64,000 nt of DNA from Rhabditoides inermis (GCA_963966185.1 CAWZYM010000086.1:165001-229000), one strand, 5' to 3'; counted from the first letter of the stretch, positions 1 through 13,992 are shown. Translations and numbers: made by a program. The notes: generated by a model not told the origin, from the sequence alone.

Positions 1-1390
1 TCGCGAGAGACAGCTTGCGCTTCTGACCGCCCGACAGCGTGCCCTGACAGGTGACAGGTGAGGTGACAATAGCATATGACAGGTGACAATAACATATGAC
101 AGGTCACAATGACAGGTGACATTGACATACCGCGTAGGCGTTGCGTTTGAAGTCGATCTTCAGGCGGGTGATGATGTCTAGTGCCTCCTTCTCGCTGTAT
201 GGACGACCCTGAAACAGGGATGTACAGTAATCCTACAGTAACTCTACAGTAACCGATACCTTGAGTTTGCAGAAGAACTCGAGGTGTTCCATAATGGTGA
301 GCGAGTTGAAGAGGATGTTGTACTGCGGGCAGAGACCGAGCTGCTTGCGGATCTGAAACATCACTGCGTCAACTTTTCCTTAAAAACGTCTCCGAACCGA
401 AACACGCTAGTTTTGTGCAGAATTTAAAAAAAAAGCAAAAAAGAGTACCGGTTCCAACTTTTTTGAAACTTGCTGTATTTTGCAGAAGTGTAAGTGAACC
501 CAATAAAGATCGTACCTGCGGCAGACTGTCCCGTATATCCATTCCGTTGATGTAGGCTGTTCCGCCAGTCGGCGCCGCCACTCCCGTCAGCATAGAAAAC
601 GTCGTACTCTTGCCTGAAAATCAAATTCTTTTTGAATCGAGGGGATGTTCCAATAAGGTTATTTTGCGCCAACTTCAGCCGCCCGTACTTCCGTACTATC
701 TTCAGAAAAGTTTCAGGTTTGTGTAAAGTAAAGCTCGGTCAAAAACTCGGCAAGAATTACAAAACAAGAAACTAATTGAGAACGAAAATGAGCATATTAT
801 TAGCGGTAGAACGTGATTCAGAACACCGACCGGCTCCGTTGTGTCCGAGCAGCGCAGTGATCTGGCCGTGGTACATCTTGAAGTTCAAGCCGTCCACTGC
901 CTGCAAATGGGGGTGGGTGCGTGAGTCCGTAACGCATGTACGCAAGTGTTCGCCAGTGTGTCTGTCCGTAACCCACCTTCTTCACTCCCGTATCGCCGAA
1001 CTTGCAGTCGAAGAGCTTCTTGAAGAACGACGCCCCGTACGTCTTCTTCAGGTCCACCACGTTGATGGTCGTCTGGAAAGGGTAGATGGACGTCATCTTG
1101 GAGAGAGACTCACCTTGAGGTTGGTCGGTTCCGGTTCGATCTTCGCCCACGTGTCGTAGTCTCCGGTGATCTTCTCGACTCCCTCCTTCTTCTTCGAACC
1201 AGAGTTCGGGAACCAATAAGAGGGCTGGAAAGGGAACGAGAGATTGATGTACTCTCGATTGTACAATCCTTGATTGTAATTTCTCTTTTTAGAAAAAAAC
1301 TCACGAGAACGAAAAACCAGGGCTTTTGCGGCACTCCCTCGCCTCCGGGGTTCACGGCCTCGATGTACCTATAGAGGGAGGTAAACGACG

Positions 1391-1463
<73 letters not shown>

Positions 1464-3125
1464 CCTCACCAGGTGAGGATGATGAATATGATTCCGTCGA
1501 CAGCCAGCATGACCATGCAGTGTCCTAGTGTGAGCTGCTCATCGGGCGCCGGTCGATCGAACAGGTGCTTCCACTGGACGCCGTTCGCTGAAAGGTGAAC
1601 AGGTGATCAGCTGATCAACTGATCAACGTAAGAAATAGGTTGTCGGGGGTTTGGGACTGTTCGGAAGTAGTTTACGTATATAGTTGCAAGACAAGCGTTT
1701 AGAAAGTAGTAGTATCAGCTGATCAGCTAATCAAACTGATCAACTGATCAACTGATTAGCTCACCTTGCGTCTCGTACTGCGCCATGAGGTTGAGTCCGA
1801 ACGCCATGGCGACGTTGGGATTGATGCAGTTGAGCATGCGGATCTGTGAGAGGATACTGCTCATTTCACCATTTCTCCTTCACCTTTTCCATCCTTCTTT
1901 CTCCACCTTCTCCTCCTCTTGCCACAACGACTCCCCGACTAGTTCTCTCTCATACAACAACATCTACTGCCTTTCCAAACCCTTCTCTACTACTAGCATT
2001 CTATATCATTACAACCAGCGCGGCAGCGCTGGTTGGTTTGTGTTAAGACTAGTCGCGCGCTAGAATCGGCAAAAGGCGACTGAACGAAAGGTCCATTAGA
2101 ATCTTTGCGAGAACAATGTGATGCTGATAGATGTTATCAGGATGTTAGAAAATGGTTAAGTTTCGATTTTGGTAACGCTAGCTGTTGTAGGAAGCGAGAT
2201 ACGCGCGCGCGCGCCCTGAGGGGCAGGCAATCTCCCGTGTACGAATGGTTTTCTAGGGGGGGGGGGGGTGGCGCGCACCGGCTGTCCCCAGCAGACAGGG
2301 AGTGCACATTCCGCACTGCCTGTGGATCGCACTGATATCGTTCAGATTGCGTGCCCTGCCGTGTGCGCAGCAGTGTTGTGGTTAGCGATTTCGCCCGTTG
2401 AGATACATAGCTTGAGTTCGGTTACGGCAGGAGGCAAAATTTTTGTACTACATGATTTTACATAGAAATGACATTGGGATTGTAAATTTTCCTATCAGCA
2501 TTGCCCAAACTCTTTTTTGCAAAATTTATACAGTTTTGGACTCAACAAGATGGGTGAACAGTTGGAATCTTAAAAAAAATGTTTTGTGGTTTATGTTAAT
2601 GCAATTAGATTTATATGAAATCCAATAAAAGTACATTTATTATCTTTTAAAAGGACTTCCGTAAGAGAAGAGTTTGTGTTACCCAACGTAATGCAACAAA
2701 AGCTCATGCATTTTATCAATCGAAATAGTACACAAACCTGCTCCAAAAGTTCAACAAGATATATATAATCGATCAGATACCGAAATCAATTTGCCGACGT
2801 ACAACATTTGCTCGCAATAGTTTTTATTGCAGAAAGAGCAGGTTTGTTTACTATTTCGATTGATAAAATGCATGAGCTTTTGTAGCATTACGTTGGGTAA
2901 CACAAACTCTTCTCTTACGGAAGTCCTTTTAAAAGATAATACTACGTTCACTTTAGCTTATTCTGCTCCCGATACTACCGCTACTCCCATTTCCTTCTCC
3001 ATCGCCCTCCTACCTGGAAACTGAACGGCTGCTGCGCGTCGTTGCTGTTGAAGAAGGCGTTCCAGAAATACAACAACATCCAGCCCACGACGGCCATCAG
3101 TGTTCCGGCAGTTCCTGGGAGGGTC

Positions 3126-3156
<31 letters not shown>

Positions 3157-3533
3157 CTTTCCCTCTTTCTCTCCCTCCTCTCTCTTACCTGACTGCAGGA
3201 GGGTGGAGATCATAAAAGCAAAGTACGTTGCGCAGAATGTGTACAGGAGGAAGAATACGAAGTGGACGGACGGATCACTCTTCTCGAGTACGAAGTACAT
3301 CAATATGGAGAGGACGACAACGGCGAACATCATCTGAAGGAAGGCTTGATAAACATCAATAAGTTTAATTGATCAGATTTTCCAATGCAATTATGGATTT
3401 AATTACATTACATGATAGATGGTAATTTCGATTAGTTGATCAAACCTTGACATAGTTGATGATGAAATAGCCGACCCAGTGCACCCACTGCGACAGACCC
3501 ATCACTCGCATGTACTCCTGCAAGAGGGAGGAA

Positions 3534-3576
<43 letters not shown>

Positions 3577-4023
3577 CAACCTTCCCTTCTTCTCTAGAAC
3601 TCTATAGAGAGCGGAGAGCGGAAGAGGAAAGGTGGTAAAAAAAACGTTCCACGCACCTTTAGTTTGTTTTCCTTTTCCATGACGATCGATCGGACGATGT
3701 AGATGACACTCGTCATGAATGAAAACACTATGACTACTGGGAGAAAGAGCGCGCCGACCTGACAAGGGAATGGTTAGGTCCCACCCTGTCTGCTTCCTCG
3801 ATAAGGAAGTGAATGCTAAAGGCACCAGGTGTCGGTCTAATTGAACAACTCTATGACATCTCCGGCTCCCGGGCATGTTAAAATCGCAAATGCTGTCCAA
3901 ATTTGCATAGAGTAAACTTTTTTGATATGTTCACCTCGATGATCTTTGTGGAGTAGGCGGGGTAGGGATAGCGCTGCACCAGAACGCTCACGTCGATAGG
4001 GTTATCTGAGAGGAAAGAGGGTT

Positions 4024-4072
<49 letters not shown>

Positions 4073-5918
4073 ACCCAGTGATCCTCCTGTCATGTGGTTG
4101 GCGATCGATGCGTCAACAGCACGCTGCATCGACATGAAACCCTCCTCCCAGTAGCCTGAAAGGTATGACGTCTACTTCTCTCTCCCTCCCTCTTCCTCTC
4201 TCTCTATCTCTATCTCTCTCCATCTCTCTCTTCCTCTCTCCCTCTCTCCCTCTCTTTTCTCTCTCTCTCCCTCCCTATCTCTCACCAGGCGGTCCTCCAT
4301 CGTCGTCGTTCCCATTGATCGGCCCACTGATGAGCGACACGGCAAAGTTGCGCTTGAACTCCCACGGCTAAAAAAAACATTTTTTCACAAACCACCTGGA
4401 AAAGTGGTGGGAAATACATATGCCTTAGTCCTGCACTCACCCCGAAGCCTCCTCCGAACACGTTCTTGCTTTTTCTCTTTGTGTTGGCGAGTCGGATCTT
4501 GTATCCGAGGGAAGTGGCGGCGGTGAGATTGTGGGCGATCGAATCGTCGAACACCACTCCTCCTGAGAGACAATGTCAATACACGACATTCTAGACGATG
4601 TGCTTACTCACTGCTAGGACAGATGACGAGTTATTAAAAAAGTATTGATTGAAATTAACAAAGTAAAACATGATAATGCTTAAAACGTGGACGGACCGAG
4701 CAGTGGGTTGTCGCATTGTGTCTCGAACGAGTCCGTCATGTATTTCACCATCTCCGACTCGGTAGCGAACGCTGCAAACACGATTTTCAGTACACACCAA
4801 ATTATCTTTCAAAAGTACTTCCAAGTAAAAGTAGTTGGTTTGTACCGTTGTCTCAGTTGAGCAAAAGGACTGACATGTTTTCAATGGAGACATGTGCCAA
4901 CAGGCTCTCTCTCTCATACCAGTGCAAAGCGGCCATATGATAATGAACGCGTTTACGAGGTTATGCAGTTATTATTTGAAAGCACAACTTCTGTTGTAAC
5001 ATAACACGTCGAATTATGCTGAGAGCCTGTTTGCACATGTCTCCATTGAAAACATGTCAGTCCTTTTGCTCAACTGAGACAACGGTACAAACCAACTACT
5101 TTTACTTGGAAGTACTTTTGAAAGATAATATCTGTCCTTTTCTTAAGTTTTGTTTCACAAAATTACATTTTCATACACGTTCGCGATTCGCTGCGAGGAT
5201 ACCGACGCGCACCCGCTATTCGCCTCTCTCTCTCACTCACACACAGAGGGGGCGGGGCGAAAGCGATTGTCCGACGCCCGCCCGCCCGCCCGACACCAAT
5301 CTCAATCCGCACTCGAATGCGGACTCTCCGTATCTCGCTTCAAATTCAATCAAACTCAATACAACTTTTTATAACTCTATCGAATAGAGATGTGAATGCA
5401 ATGTAACAGTGGAAATCACTTCAAAATGAGGAAAAGTGCTTCATCCGGGAAAAGTCGTTTTTGAGCATTCTAGCGCGCGGGGACATCCAGTACAAACGAG
5501 AGGGCGCTGGCGCGCCCTCTCTAATGCTGCCAATGTTGACCGGGTTTAGTTCTAATAAAGCAGCCAGGTTGCGTTTTTGTGTCCGTATAGGTTTTCAATA
5601 AATATATTTTTTTCATCATCATCAACTACTCACGATGCAGCTTGGACTGCATGGAGATGTCGACGGAGTGGTTGGCGAACGCCGCTGGCACGAGTTGCTT
5701 GAGGATTTCGCCCAGCGTCGGCGACGTGTAGCGCGCCTGCAGACGTTACAGCTCCGTAGCGCTAACGCCCTAGCGCCCTAGCGCCCTAGCGCCCCCTCAC
5801 CTGCATGAGCTTCATGATGTCGTCGGTGACCGAGTTATTGGGCGCGTACGCAAAGTCCACGTGAATGATCACCTTGTCCTTTGAGGGTTTTTCTATCTGC
5901 AAGGAAGAGAGTTGAGAG

Positions 5919-5968
<50 letters not shown>

Positions 5969-6099
5969 CGCCTGTAGAAACTGACAGTCATCCTTGATGT
6001 CGTATATGAGTACAGTGGGGTTGATCAGTACGCCGTTGAGATCGAATGACTGTAAATGAGATGATAGGAGAGGGCGGAGAAGGAGAGAGGGAGAGAGAG

Positions 6100-6138
<39 letters not shown>

Positions 6139-7265
6139 CTGACCCCGTCCTTCTTGGTGCCCACATGCGGCGGCAGCACCATGTCCAGGGAAGTCCCCAT
6201 CACAGCCCATGCCGGGTAGTCGCTCTCCTCGTAGCTCTTCTCAAACGTATTCCGCAGCTGAAACGTATCGGTGTGGAAACGTATCCTCTCGAATACAAAA
6301 CGTATTCCTCGTATGTTTTCGGAAAACGTATTTCTTTCTCACCCAGTGAATTGCATAGACTCCTCATGCGTAGTATATCACATACCAGCTTTCTATTTCG
6401 TCAGAAAACTCATCCTCCCATCCAGGAAGATCATTTTTTGCTCGCGCGCGTTTCTCGCTAATTCGTGAAGCGGACTGTCATCACCGGCGACTGATAATTA
6501 CGCTATCACCCGGCGCTATCGCCCGATTTTCCGCAAAGAACGCAACGAACGAAGCACTGGCTTGAATTTACGTGGCATAGATAGGGCTGATGAGGCTATA
6601 GATGGGAGAATAGAGATTAGTCTGCCAGACAGCACCGCACGAAACACACAATGATCTCGAAATAACGAAATTGCGCAAACTTTTTTGATGGACACAATAT
6701 AGACATTATAAATCAAAACAATCGATTACTGAGACACAAGATAGATTGTGTCTGGTGGCAAATGATACTCACGCCAAGCATCAGTCCGAAGCTGGCTCCG
6801 ATGAGGAGGAGAGGAACGAGGAACTCGAAGGCCGTGAACCATGGCGATCTAGAAAGCGCTATCATCACTCTACATTCACATAATATTTAATATTCCACCA
6901 GTCTTTCCCCGTTACGTAAATAATTGGAATGTGAATGAGTTGAAGGGTTTCGACGTTATCGCCTTTGGACTTCAACCCCCGAGTGTTCGCGGTGATTCAT
7001 TCTACAACTTTGGTATTTTCGAAGAGATACCAAAAAGTACCACCCACAACACCAGATCGATGATAGGGCATGACAATTATTACGACGATTGTAGCTATTT
7101 GTTGAATTAATCGATATCTAATACTATCAACTTATAAATCGAATAATCAACCGTGTTTAATCACCTTATTAATGGAAAAACACTCGATCAACTTATCAAT
7201 CGATACCTTATCTGTGTGAGGTAATTCTTCCAGAGAAGCAGCCGCAGCTGGGCGAGCGCGCCCAT
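1..7265 (-). CDS. ABCA-family ABC transporter, 5' part (3' end beyond window)
   Basis: Full-size ABC transporter of subfamily A, a membrane pump usually linked to lipid export. Twenty-five exons can be followed. Exon 1 is 7207-7265 ([20 protein letters not shown], the typical ABCA start; an in-frame ATG at 7304 is also possible). The others are 6773-6848, 6144-6257, 5972-6049, 5801-5896, 5634-5736, 4697-4771, 4441-4562, 4286-4367, 4075-4155, 3935-4005, 3657-3758, 3446-3517, 3189-3333, 3014-3114, 1765-1843, 1470-1587, 1305-1378, 1114-1224, 977-1072, 831-900, 516-613, 260-352, 131-208 and 1-43. Membrane segments lie in the exons at 6773, 3657, 3189, 3014 and 1470. The first nucleotide-binding domain shows Walker A GHNGAGKST across the 831/613 junction, the Q-loop region LGLCPQYN and the signature LSGGQ. 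The exon ending at 5972 uses a GC donor. The rest of NBD1 and the whole second half lie left of the window. The family is certain; the ABCA member is not resolved. Confidence 0.9.
1388..1463. repeat. (CAA)n microsatellite
   Basis: About 25 copies of a CAA trinucleotide in the ABCA intron between the exons at 1470-1587 and 1305-1378. It reads as poly-Gln or poly-Leu in some frames but lies outside the exon chain. Confidence 0.9.
2638..2941. mobile_element. Foldback MITE, family A, copy 1
   Basis: The first and last ~105 bases are near-perfect inverted copies. The left arm starts TATTATCTTTTAAAAGGACT and the right arm ends with its complement. The ~90-base centre is AT-rich and has no coding potential. 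It lies in a 1.17-kb ABCA intron. The terminal sequence matches the element at 4801-5129, so the two belong to one non-autonomous family. Confidence 0.85.
4801..5129. mobile_element. Foldback MITE, family A, copy 2
   Basis: Inverted arms of about 115 bases. The left arm begins ATTATCTTTCAAAAGTACTT and the right arm ends with its complement. The arm interiors match each other almost perfectly. The terminal ~20 bases match the element at 2638-2941 (ATTATCTTT.AAAAG.ACTTCC). It lies in the ABCA intron between exons 5634-5736 and 4697-4771. No clear target duplication was seen. Confidence 0.85.
5498..5521. repeat. Short perfect GC-rich hairpin
   Basis: Ten-base arms GAGAGGGCGC and GCGCCCTCTC separated by a four-base loop, inside an ABCA intron. 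Function unknown. Confidence 0.6.
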
Positions 7266-7304
7266 CGCGAGAGGAGAACTACTGCAACCATGGCTCAGTG
7301 GCAT

Positions 7305-7694
7305 TGTCACAAAGTCACGGGAAATGAGTCAAGGGTTCGGATCCGGACAGATGATAACAGTTTTGCAAGGACAAATGAAAACTGCAAGATGTATCCATAG
7401 AAAACATAAAGAATTTTCCTATTTCTGGCATGTAAGGGTGCTACGCGGCGCTGTTTGAGCATTACTGATTAGAAATGTTTCTCCATAAGTTTATATAAAT
7501 ATAAACTGGTAATTGAGTTTTGCGCAGGTGTGCAAAAGATTGAAAGTGAAGTGTTAATGAGAATAAAATGTTTTCAAAATAAGTAATACTGTTACACATA
7601 CGTAGAAAGTAGTATAGCCATTGAACACATGGAGAAACATGATATCCTATTGGTATTAGAAATTAGAACGCTTGACAATGGATACCTTTAGGGA

Positions 7695-7737
<43 letters not shown>

Positions 7738-8836
7738 CTAAAGAACTCTAATTAGATTGCATTTGTACGTTTTTTATTTGCATCGAAAAGCGCTCGCTCA
7801 TCACCAAACCCACAAAACTACGATAATAAATCAATGCGATAAGACATTAGAAATCAATTGGAACATGGACCCTAGCTGTAAATCTAAGTGGACCCATTGA
7901 GGCACAGAATGTGGAAAATGGAATCTGCACTTTTCCGAGTCATTGATATCAGCAATCGTCTGCGCAAACATGATCGACATACGTTTTTAAAACGTAACGA
8001 TCAAAATGTGCTCCGCGTGGGAAACAAGAAACAAGCAAACAAACCACAACAACGATGCATTCCTATTGACAAGCCGCAAGTGAGCATTGAAATGAAGAAA
8101 GTGATCACTGCTTTCGATCGAAGATTATCAGTTATCAAGTGAGCAATAACAATCAGCACGCCTGTGTTAAAGTTCACGCCTACACTCGGGAACATTTCAG
8201 TGTCGAAATTCCTTTTACGTGCAATGAATCACACACAGAAACGTTAGATCTGACTTTTTTTTTAGAATTTTCCTATTCCGTCATAAGGCAAACAGACTTA
8301 TCGCGCATTGGCATGACGGAGCAAAAAACGAAGCAAAATATGCAAAATAAACCAAAGAATATTCGCAATCATCACTAGAACAAGAGCTTGGTTCTTTATC
8401 ATTATATCAAACACCCGGCTCTCGCTATCGGCTTTCCTATCAGATCACGCAAGAATGAGTGATTCTTCGCTTTTAAGATAGAGCTGATTGCTGATAACAC
8501 AGCGACAATGTGATCACAAACCACGTCTCGAATCAGCGCTTTCTCATAAAATGGAGGAATTCCAATGAAATCATGCTAGCTGATAAAGAGACAGACTTGT
8601 GACATCGGCCTGAGGGGTGCGAAAAGTAACTTTGTCTAGTGATTCTTAGCTTTTACGATAGAGTTGATAACTGATAACTCAACGACATGACCAGACACCA
8701 CGTCTCAAATCATCGCTGTCACATAAAGTTGAAGAATTCCCATGAAATCATGCTAGCTGATAAAATAAGATAGACTTGTGACATCGGCCCGAGGGGTGCG
8801 AAAAGTGACTTCGTGCATGGCACAGAGAGGAGTGAG

Positions 8837-8880
<44 letters not shown>

Positions 8881-9619
8881 CGCATTGTTTGTTCAATGAG
8901 TGGGTAGAGATGCCAATGCGGCAATGCGCAAAGCCGAAACGATAGCGGTTCCGATTATCAATATTATTCAAACGCGTAATGCTTACACATTTGCAAAAAA
9001 AGTTCGACTCATTGCGCAGACACAAAACAAACAAAGTGAGATGACTCAAAAGTCGGCGAAACTCGCACGACTCACTTCAGAATACCTAAACGACCCGGAA
9101 AACGGTGGGAAACGGGTCGTCGTGACGCAAACGAGCGAAACCCATTTCCAATGAATTTTAAATATTAATGTCAGCACGCCAACGCCTTCCAAAGTCCTTT
9201 TTGACAGTATGATTGCGTAGAAGTTGCTGTTTTCCATTACGTCCTTATCAGGCGGTAGTGAACAGGACATTCGTACTCAAGACTCAACACAAACCACGCA
9301 CTGATAAGCTGACTCACACAATGTTATTGCATATTCCATTCAGTTATATCACCTTCTCCAAGTGATAAAGCGAGGATCCAAAACAGTGAAGACAAACGTC
9401 ACTGCCATACTATTTCACAATCAACCTCAAAAGTGCAAATCATAATAAATACTTTATCTCTATATACTCGTATCGTTACAAAAAGGAGATCTAGCAGTGA
9501 GAAAAATTGGGAAGACCAAAAATGCACACGGGTCAGCTAGCTATCACATAAACAACAATTATCAGTTCATACGCGCTACTCTCTCTATCTCTCTCTCCCC
9601 TACCATCTCCCTCTCTCTC

Positions 9620-9654
<35 letters not shown>

Positions 9655-9658
9655 CCTT
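7305..9658. other. Intergenic stretch, no supported gene
   Basis: Lies between the ABCA start and the end of the coiled-coil gene. It holds a (CT)n run at about 7697-7734, a (GA)n run at about 8838-8878 and a ~177-bp tandem duplication at 8458-8813. Short open frames at 7888-8142, 8139-8378 and 8900-9154 show no recognisable domain or convincing splice context. Confidence 0.6.
8458..8813. repeat. Two diverged direct copies of a ~177-bp unit
   Basis: Copy 1 at 8458-8634 and copy 2 at 8638-8813 share many blocks, for example CATGCTAGCTGATAAA and GACTTGTGACATCGGCC, and both end near GAGGGGTGCGAAAAGT. The mismatches and small gaps show this is not a recent duplication. Confidence 0.8.
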
Positions 9659-10139
9659 CTACTCCTCCCTCTCTTCCAGCCGACTTGCTCGCAACGCGTC
9701 TCGCAGTCTCTTCTTGGTAGCAATCAGATCCCGACCCTGCGCGTCCCTGAAAAAGAATCTGTTCACCTGTTCTACAAGACCGGACCACCCACGAAGCAAG
9801 ACCACCCACGAAGGCCCACCCGCACTCACAGCTTGGCCTCGCAGCTGACGATCCGAGCTGCGTCCGCACGAGCCTTGTCCAACAGACCGTCACGCTCCGC
9901 CTCAACCTAGAGAGGAGATTAGATAGAAGAGAGACAGAGACAGAGACAGAGACAGAGACAGAGACAGAGACAGAGACAGAGACAGAGACAGACCCCCTTA
10001 CCTGTCTGCACCTGGCCCTCTCTGCTGCCAGTTGGCCGCTCGCCTCGACGAGAGTCGCGCCCAGTTCGCTCGCCCGCACCCGCTCACACTCTGCTTCCGC
10101 GTGGGCCGAGGAGAGACGGGCAGACGTCTGCAAGGGATT

Positions 10140-10186
<47 letters not shown>

Positions 10187-10431
10187 CCCCTCTCCTCACA
10201 TCCTGTAGCTCCATCCTCGTCTCCGCCAGCTGCCGACGCAGCTCCATCACTTCCTCATCGCGCGAGAGCAGCTGAAAGCTTACGTCATCCTTGCGTCATC
10301 TTACGTCATGCCCACACCATACGTCACTCACTCACCATGGCCCTGTTCCGGGCGAGATCATCCTGCAGGCTTCTGGCGAGCGACCGCTCCTCTTCCACGA
10401 GACGCTTCCAGGGAGAGTCCATCTGTAGGTG

Positions 10432-10469
<38 letters not shown>

Positions 10470-11407
10470 TTCCTCTCTCTCCCTCTCACCTCCCTCTCGT
10501 GTCCCTCTGTCTCGACCGCAGTGCGCAGGCTCTCCTCCGACCTGGCCACTGTCCGCTGCTCCGGGATGAGGTAGTTCGACGAGGCTGGAATTATGACAAC
10601 ACTTCATATATCCAATAGACTGAACAACCATGGAAATCAATGAAACGAAAAAAGGCAAAAGTGCCGAATCACGTGTCATATACAATACATTCAGGAGTGT
10701 AATGGAAAGTGACATGGAAAAGGCGCAAGATGTACCGTACCCCTCTCTCTTTCCCTCCTCTCCCTCTCCAACTCGGTGTGTCTCTGCTCCGCCTCCTCCA
10801 GAAGAGAGTGCGACGGGTGGCGCGTCAGGGGCTCTTCCTGCAAGAGGCTCTCTCTCCTTTCCTCTCTCTCCCTCTCTCTCCCTTCCTCCCTCCCTCCTTC
10901 CCTCCCTCCTTCCCTCTCTCTATCTCTCTCTTCCTCCCCCTCTTTTTTCTCTCTCTCCCCCCCCCCTCTCCCTCCCTCCCTCTCCTCACCTCCAGTGCCC
11001 TGGCGAGCAGTCTATTCGCCCTCCTCGCATCCGCGTACTTCGCCTGCAGGGTGGATAGCTGTCTCTCCAGCCACGCCTTCTCTTCCGCCACCTGCAATGT
11101 CGAGTGTCTTCCAGAGACTGGATGACACTTCTCTAGAACACAACACGTGTTGTGTGCGACCGATACAACCGACCCAGAATGTTTTCTGATGGTTCAGTTC
11201 AGTTCAGTTCAGTTGAGTTCAGGAAATGCCTTTGTGAACGTGAATTTTTTAAACATAATTTAATCGAGTGTCTTCGTTTTCGTTACGCAAACCAGCTTCG
11301 GCGAAGGGATAGAGCAGAAACACACTTCATTACATATGCAAGCATAATTGCCCATGTGCCGCGCACGCAACAACATGCAATGCATCATGCCACGACATGT
11401 GAGTGAT

Positions 11408-11450
<43 letters not shown>

Positions 11451-12400
11451 CTCTCTTCTCTCTCTCTCTCCCTTCCACGCAGCCACATCCGGTATACCTC
11501 CACACAAAAAGCCCTTTACCGGATATTGCCCAATGAACTCTTCCGCGCGACTGAGTGGCCGTTTGCTTTTCCGCGTATCGACAAAAAAATCAGACTATGT
11601 AATCGCGAACTTTGACGTTTACATCGCAAACCATAGGAAGTTTGTCACCTTTTTTAAAAGAAAAAAATAAATTCAAAATAACCCACATTCTCAAAGCTCC
11701 TGTTCACGTCTTCGAGTATCTCATTCTGCCGCTCGATCAGCGCGTCGCTGCGTCTGCAATCTCTCTCTCTCTCTCCTCTCTCTCTCCCCCTCTCTCCCTT
11801 TCCCTCCCTCCCTCCCCACCTCAGATGCTGCTCCGCCTGATCGAGACTGTTGAGTATGGCAGGTTCTGCTACGAGCAGCACCCTCTCCCCCCTATCGCTC
11901 TCCCTCCTCTCTCTTTCGACGCCGCCGCGGCGAGGTCGAGACACCGGCGTCTCACTGCGCTCCGATGATCTGAATGGTTTCGGTTAGCCGGTTGAATCCG
12001 GGGCCCTCCTAGTCGAGAACAGTTTCGAATGAATGCACCTATGTTAGCGCGATGACAATGGATTCTCTTCGAACGACAAAAAACCCAGAATATCACGCAA
12101 AAAAGTCGACAAACCTCTCGTCTCGCCTCTCTCTCTCCATTCGCCGCCGCTCCATCGCATCCGCGTGAGCCCGCAGTGCTGAGGACGTCTTGGCTAGAAT
12201 CAATCAATCAATCAATCAATAAACAAGACCACCCAGAAGCCGTGGCTTCAATTAATCAATCAATAAATCAATAAAAAGGACCACCCACATAGCTGTGCGG
12301 CGAGGTGGGGTGAGACGTCCATGACTCCTCTGGCTGGCTCGGCCCTGCGCAGCCAGTAGGCCTTCGAGAGGTTCACTGCATTCACAGATTTAGAAGAGGA
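9659..12400 (-). CDS. Coiled-coil protein, unrecognised
   Basis: A chain of short minus-strand exons rich in Glu, Arg, Ala and Leu with heptad-like spacing. The clearest are the last exon 9659-9746 (ends LRASRLEEREE then TAG), 9840-9906, about 10003-10129, about 10201-10271, about 10337-10425, 10990-11091 (VAEEKAWLERQLSTLQAKYA), about 11686-11757, about 11822-11945, about 12117-12193 and about 12290-12375. Only coiled-coil character is visible; there is no catalytic motif and I do not recognise the family. The N-terminus is not secure. Introns are dominated by CT/GA runs. The gene begins about 300 bp downstream of the ODR-4 stop on the same strand, so the two could be co-transcribed. Boundaries marked 'about' are estimates. 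Confidence 0.55.
9934..9991. repeat. (GAGACA)n microsatellite
   Basis: Hexanucleotide run, roughly nine copies, in an intron of the coiled-coil gene. Confidence 0.85.
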
Positions 12401-12483
12401 ATACTTGGGATGAGAGCACGGCATTTCCATTCGCACCCAGACACTTGTCGTAAACGCTATCCCGCAAATCCCGCCCACTCTCG

Positions 12484-12514
<31 letters not shown>

Positions 12515-12714
12515 CTCCTTCTAGATACTCCAGATACATATCGGGTGCTCTTCAACCGCGTCGTTCAGAAATATTCATACCGATCTTGTCAAGAAGAAAC
12601 TGCTTTATCCAAGACAATCACAGAGCACATCACACATGAAACTAAAACCCACGAAACACATAAATACTTTGACTATACTTGCATGGTTCAATCGATATCA
12701 ATCGATAGTGCGTA

Positions 12715-12878
12715 TCAGTGCGCGACGACAATGCCGACAATGATAGCGATCACGATGATCACTATCACTATCACTATGCCAATGTAGAGACAGATGTTGC
12801 CTTCTTCCTCCTTGCGAGGAACCAGGGACGGCAGAGGACCGGAAGAGGGGAGGGCCTGGAAGGAGAGTGGTGAGAGAG

Positions 12879-12913
<35 letters not shown>

Positions 12914-13217
12914 AAAGAAAGAGAAAGAGATTCCATACCTTGACCGCGGCTAGTTCCTCCGCTTCCAGACCTCGCTCCCAACCGTCGTCCACGTGCTCTG
13001 AAAGATCAATTTGAATTGTTTTGGGAAAATCGATAAAGCGATAAATCAATACTCACCCGAGCTGCACTCCAGCTGCAGTATGGCGGCGAGGTTCTTCTGC
13101 GAGTCCTCGGTGGTGTCGGCTTCGAAGAGGAAGTCGGAGACGAGGATAGACGGCTGGTTCGGAAGCACCTGGAGAAGATCAGGTCCTTCAGTACGTTAGA
13201 GAACGAGACAGAGGATG

Positions 13218-13249
<32 letters not shown>

Positions 13250-13427
13250 AGGAGAGAGAGAAAGAGAGAAAGAGAGAAAGAGAGAAAGAGAGAGAGAGAG
13301 AAAGAGTCACCGCTGTTGCGGGACGGGGCATCTGGTGTAGGGCGGGCGTGGCCGGACCGGCGGCCCCATCGTCAGACAGCTCCATGCTCTCGTAGTGCAG
13401 CACTGCAACGAATAGTCTCTCTCTCTC

Positions 13428-13481
<54 letters not shown>

Positions 13482-13952
13482 CTTTCCCCCCACTCACTTG
13501 CCCTGACGATCAGGTTGCGCACGATGTGCTGTTTGATGGCCTTCACAGCAGTGGCCACTGTGCACTTGATGGGGACAGCAGCGCGCACCTGAAAGATGGA
13601 AGTGATAGTCAAACGAAACAAGACGAATCTTCTAGGCATCCTCACACCCTACACCCTATTCGATTTACCTAATAGTTCAAACCCAAAATCAAAAGCATTG
13701 GAGTTGTTTTAGTTATAAGGACACAAATAATGCTAAACAAATTGCTTCATTTTAATCACACAAACACAGATTCAAACAAAAAACAAAACAAAAAAAATAC
13801 CTCAATGTCGAAGGTGAGATCGTACATGGTGGGAGCGGGGCGGTACGTGACGCTGTTGTCGTTCTCATCGGCTGGAAGAGGGAAAGGGTAGGAGGAGGAG
13901 GAAGAGAGAGAGAGAGAGAGAGCGAGAGAGAAAGAGAGAGATACAGAGAGAG

Positions 13953-13992
<40 letters not shown>

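Noticed and set aside
1326..1598. Poly-Gln protein on the plus strand
   Set aside because: The frame is an artefact of a CAA microsatellite and overlaps ABCA exons on the other strand.
7888..8142. 84-codon plus-strand frame
   Set aside because: No homology, no splice partners and low-complexity surroundings.
9600..10250. 216-residue minus-strand frame with RE/SV dipeptide runs
   Set aside because: Most of it is GA microsatellite reading through introns. Only the coiled-coil exon pieces inside it are supported.
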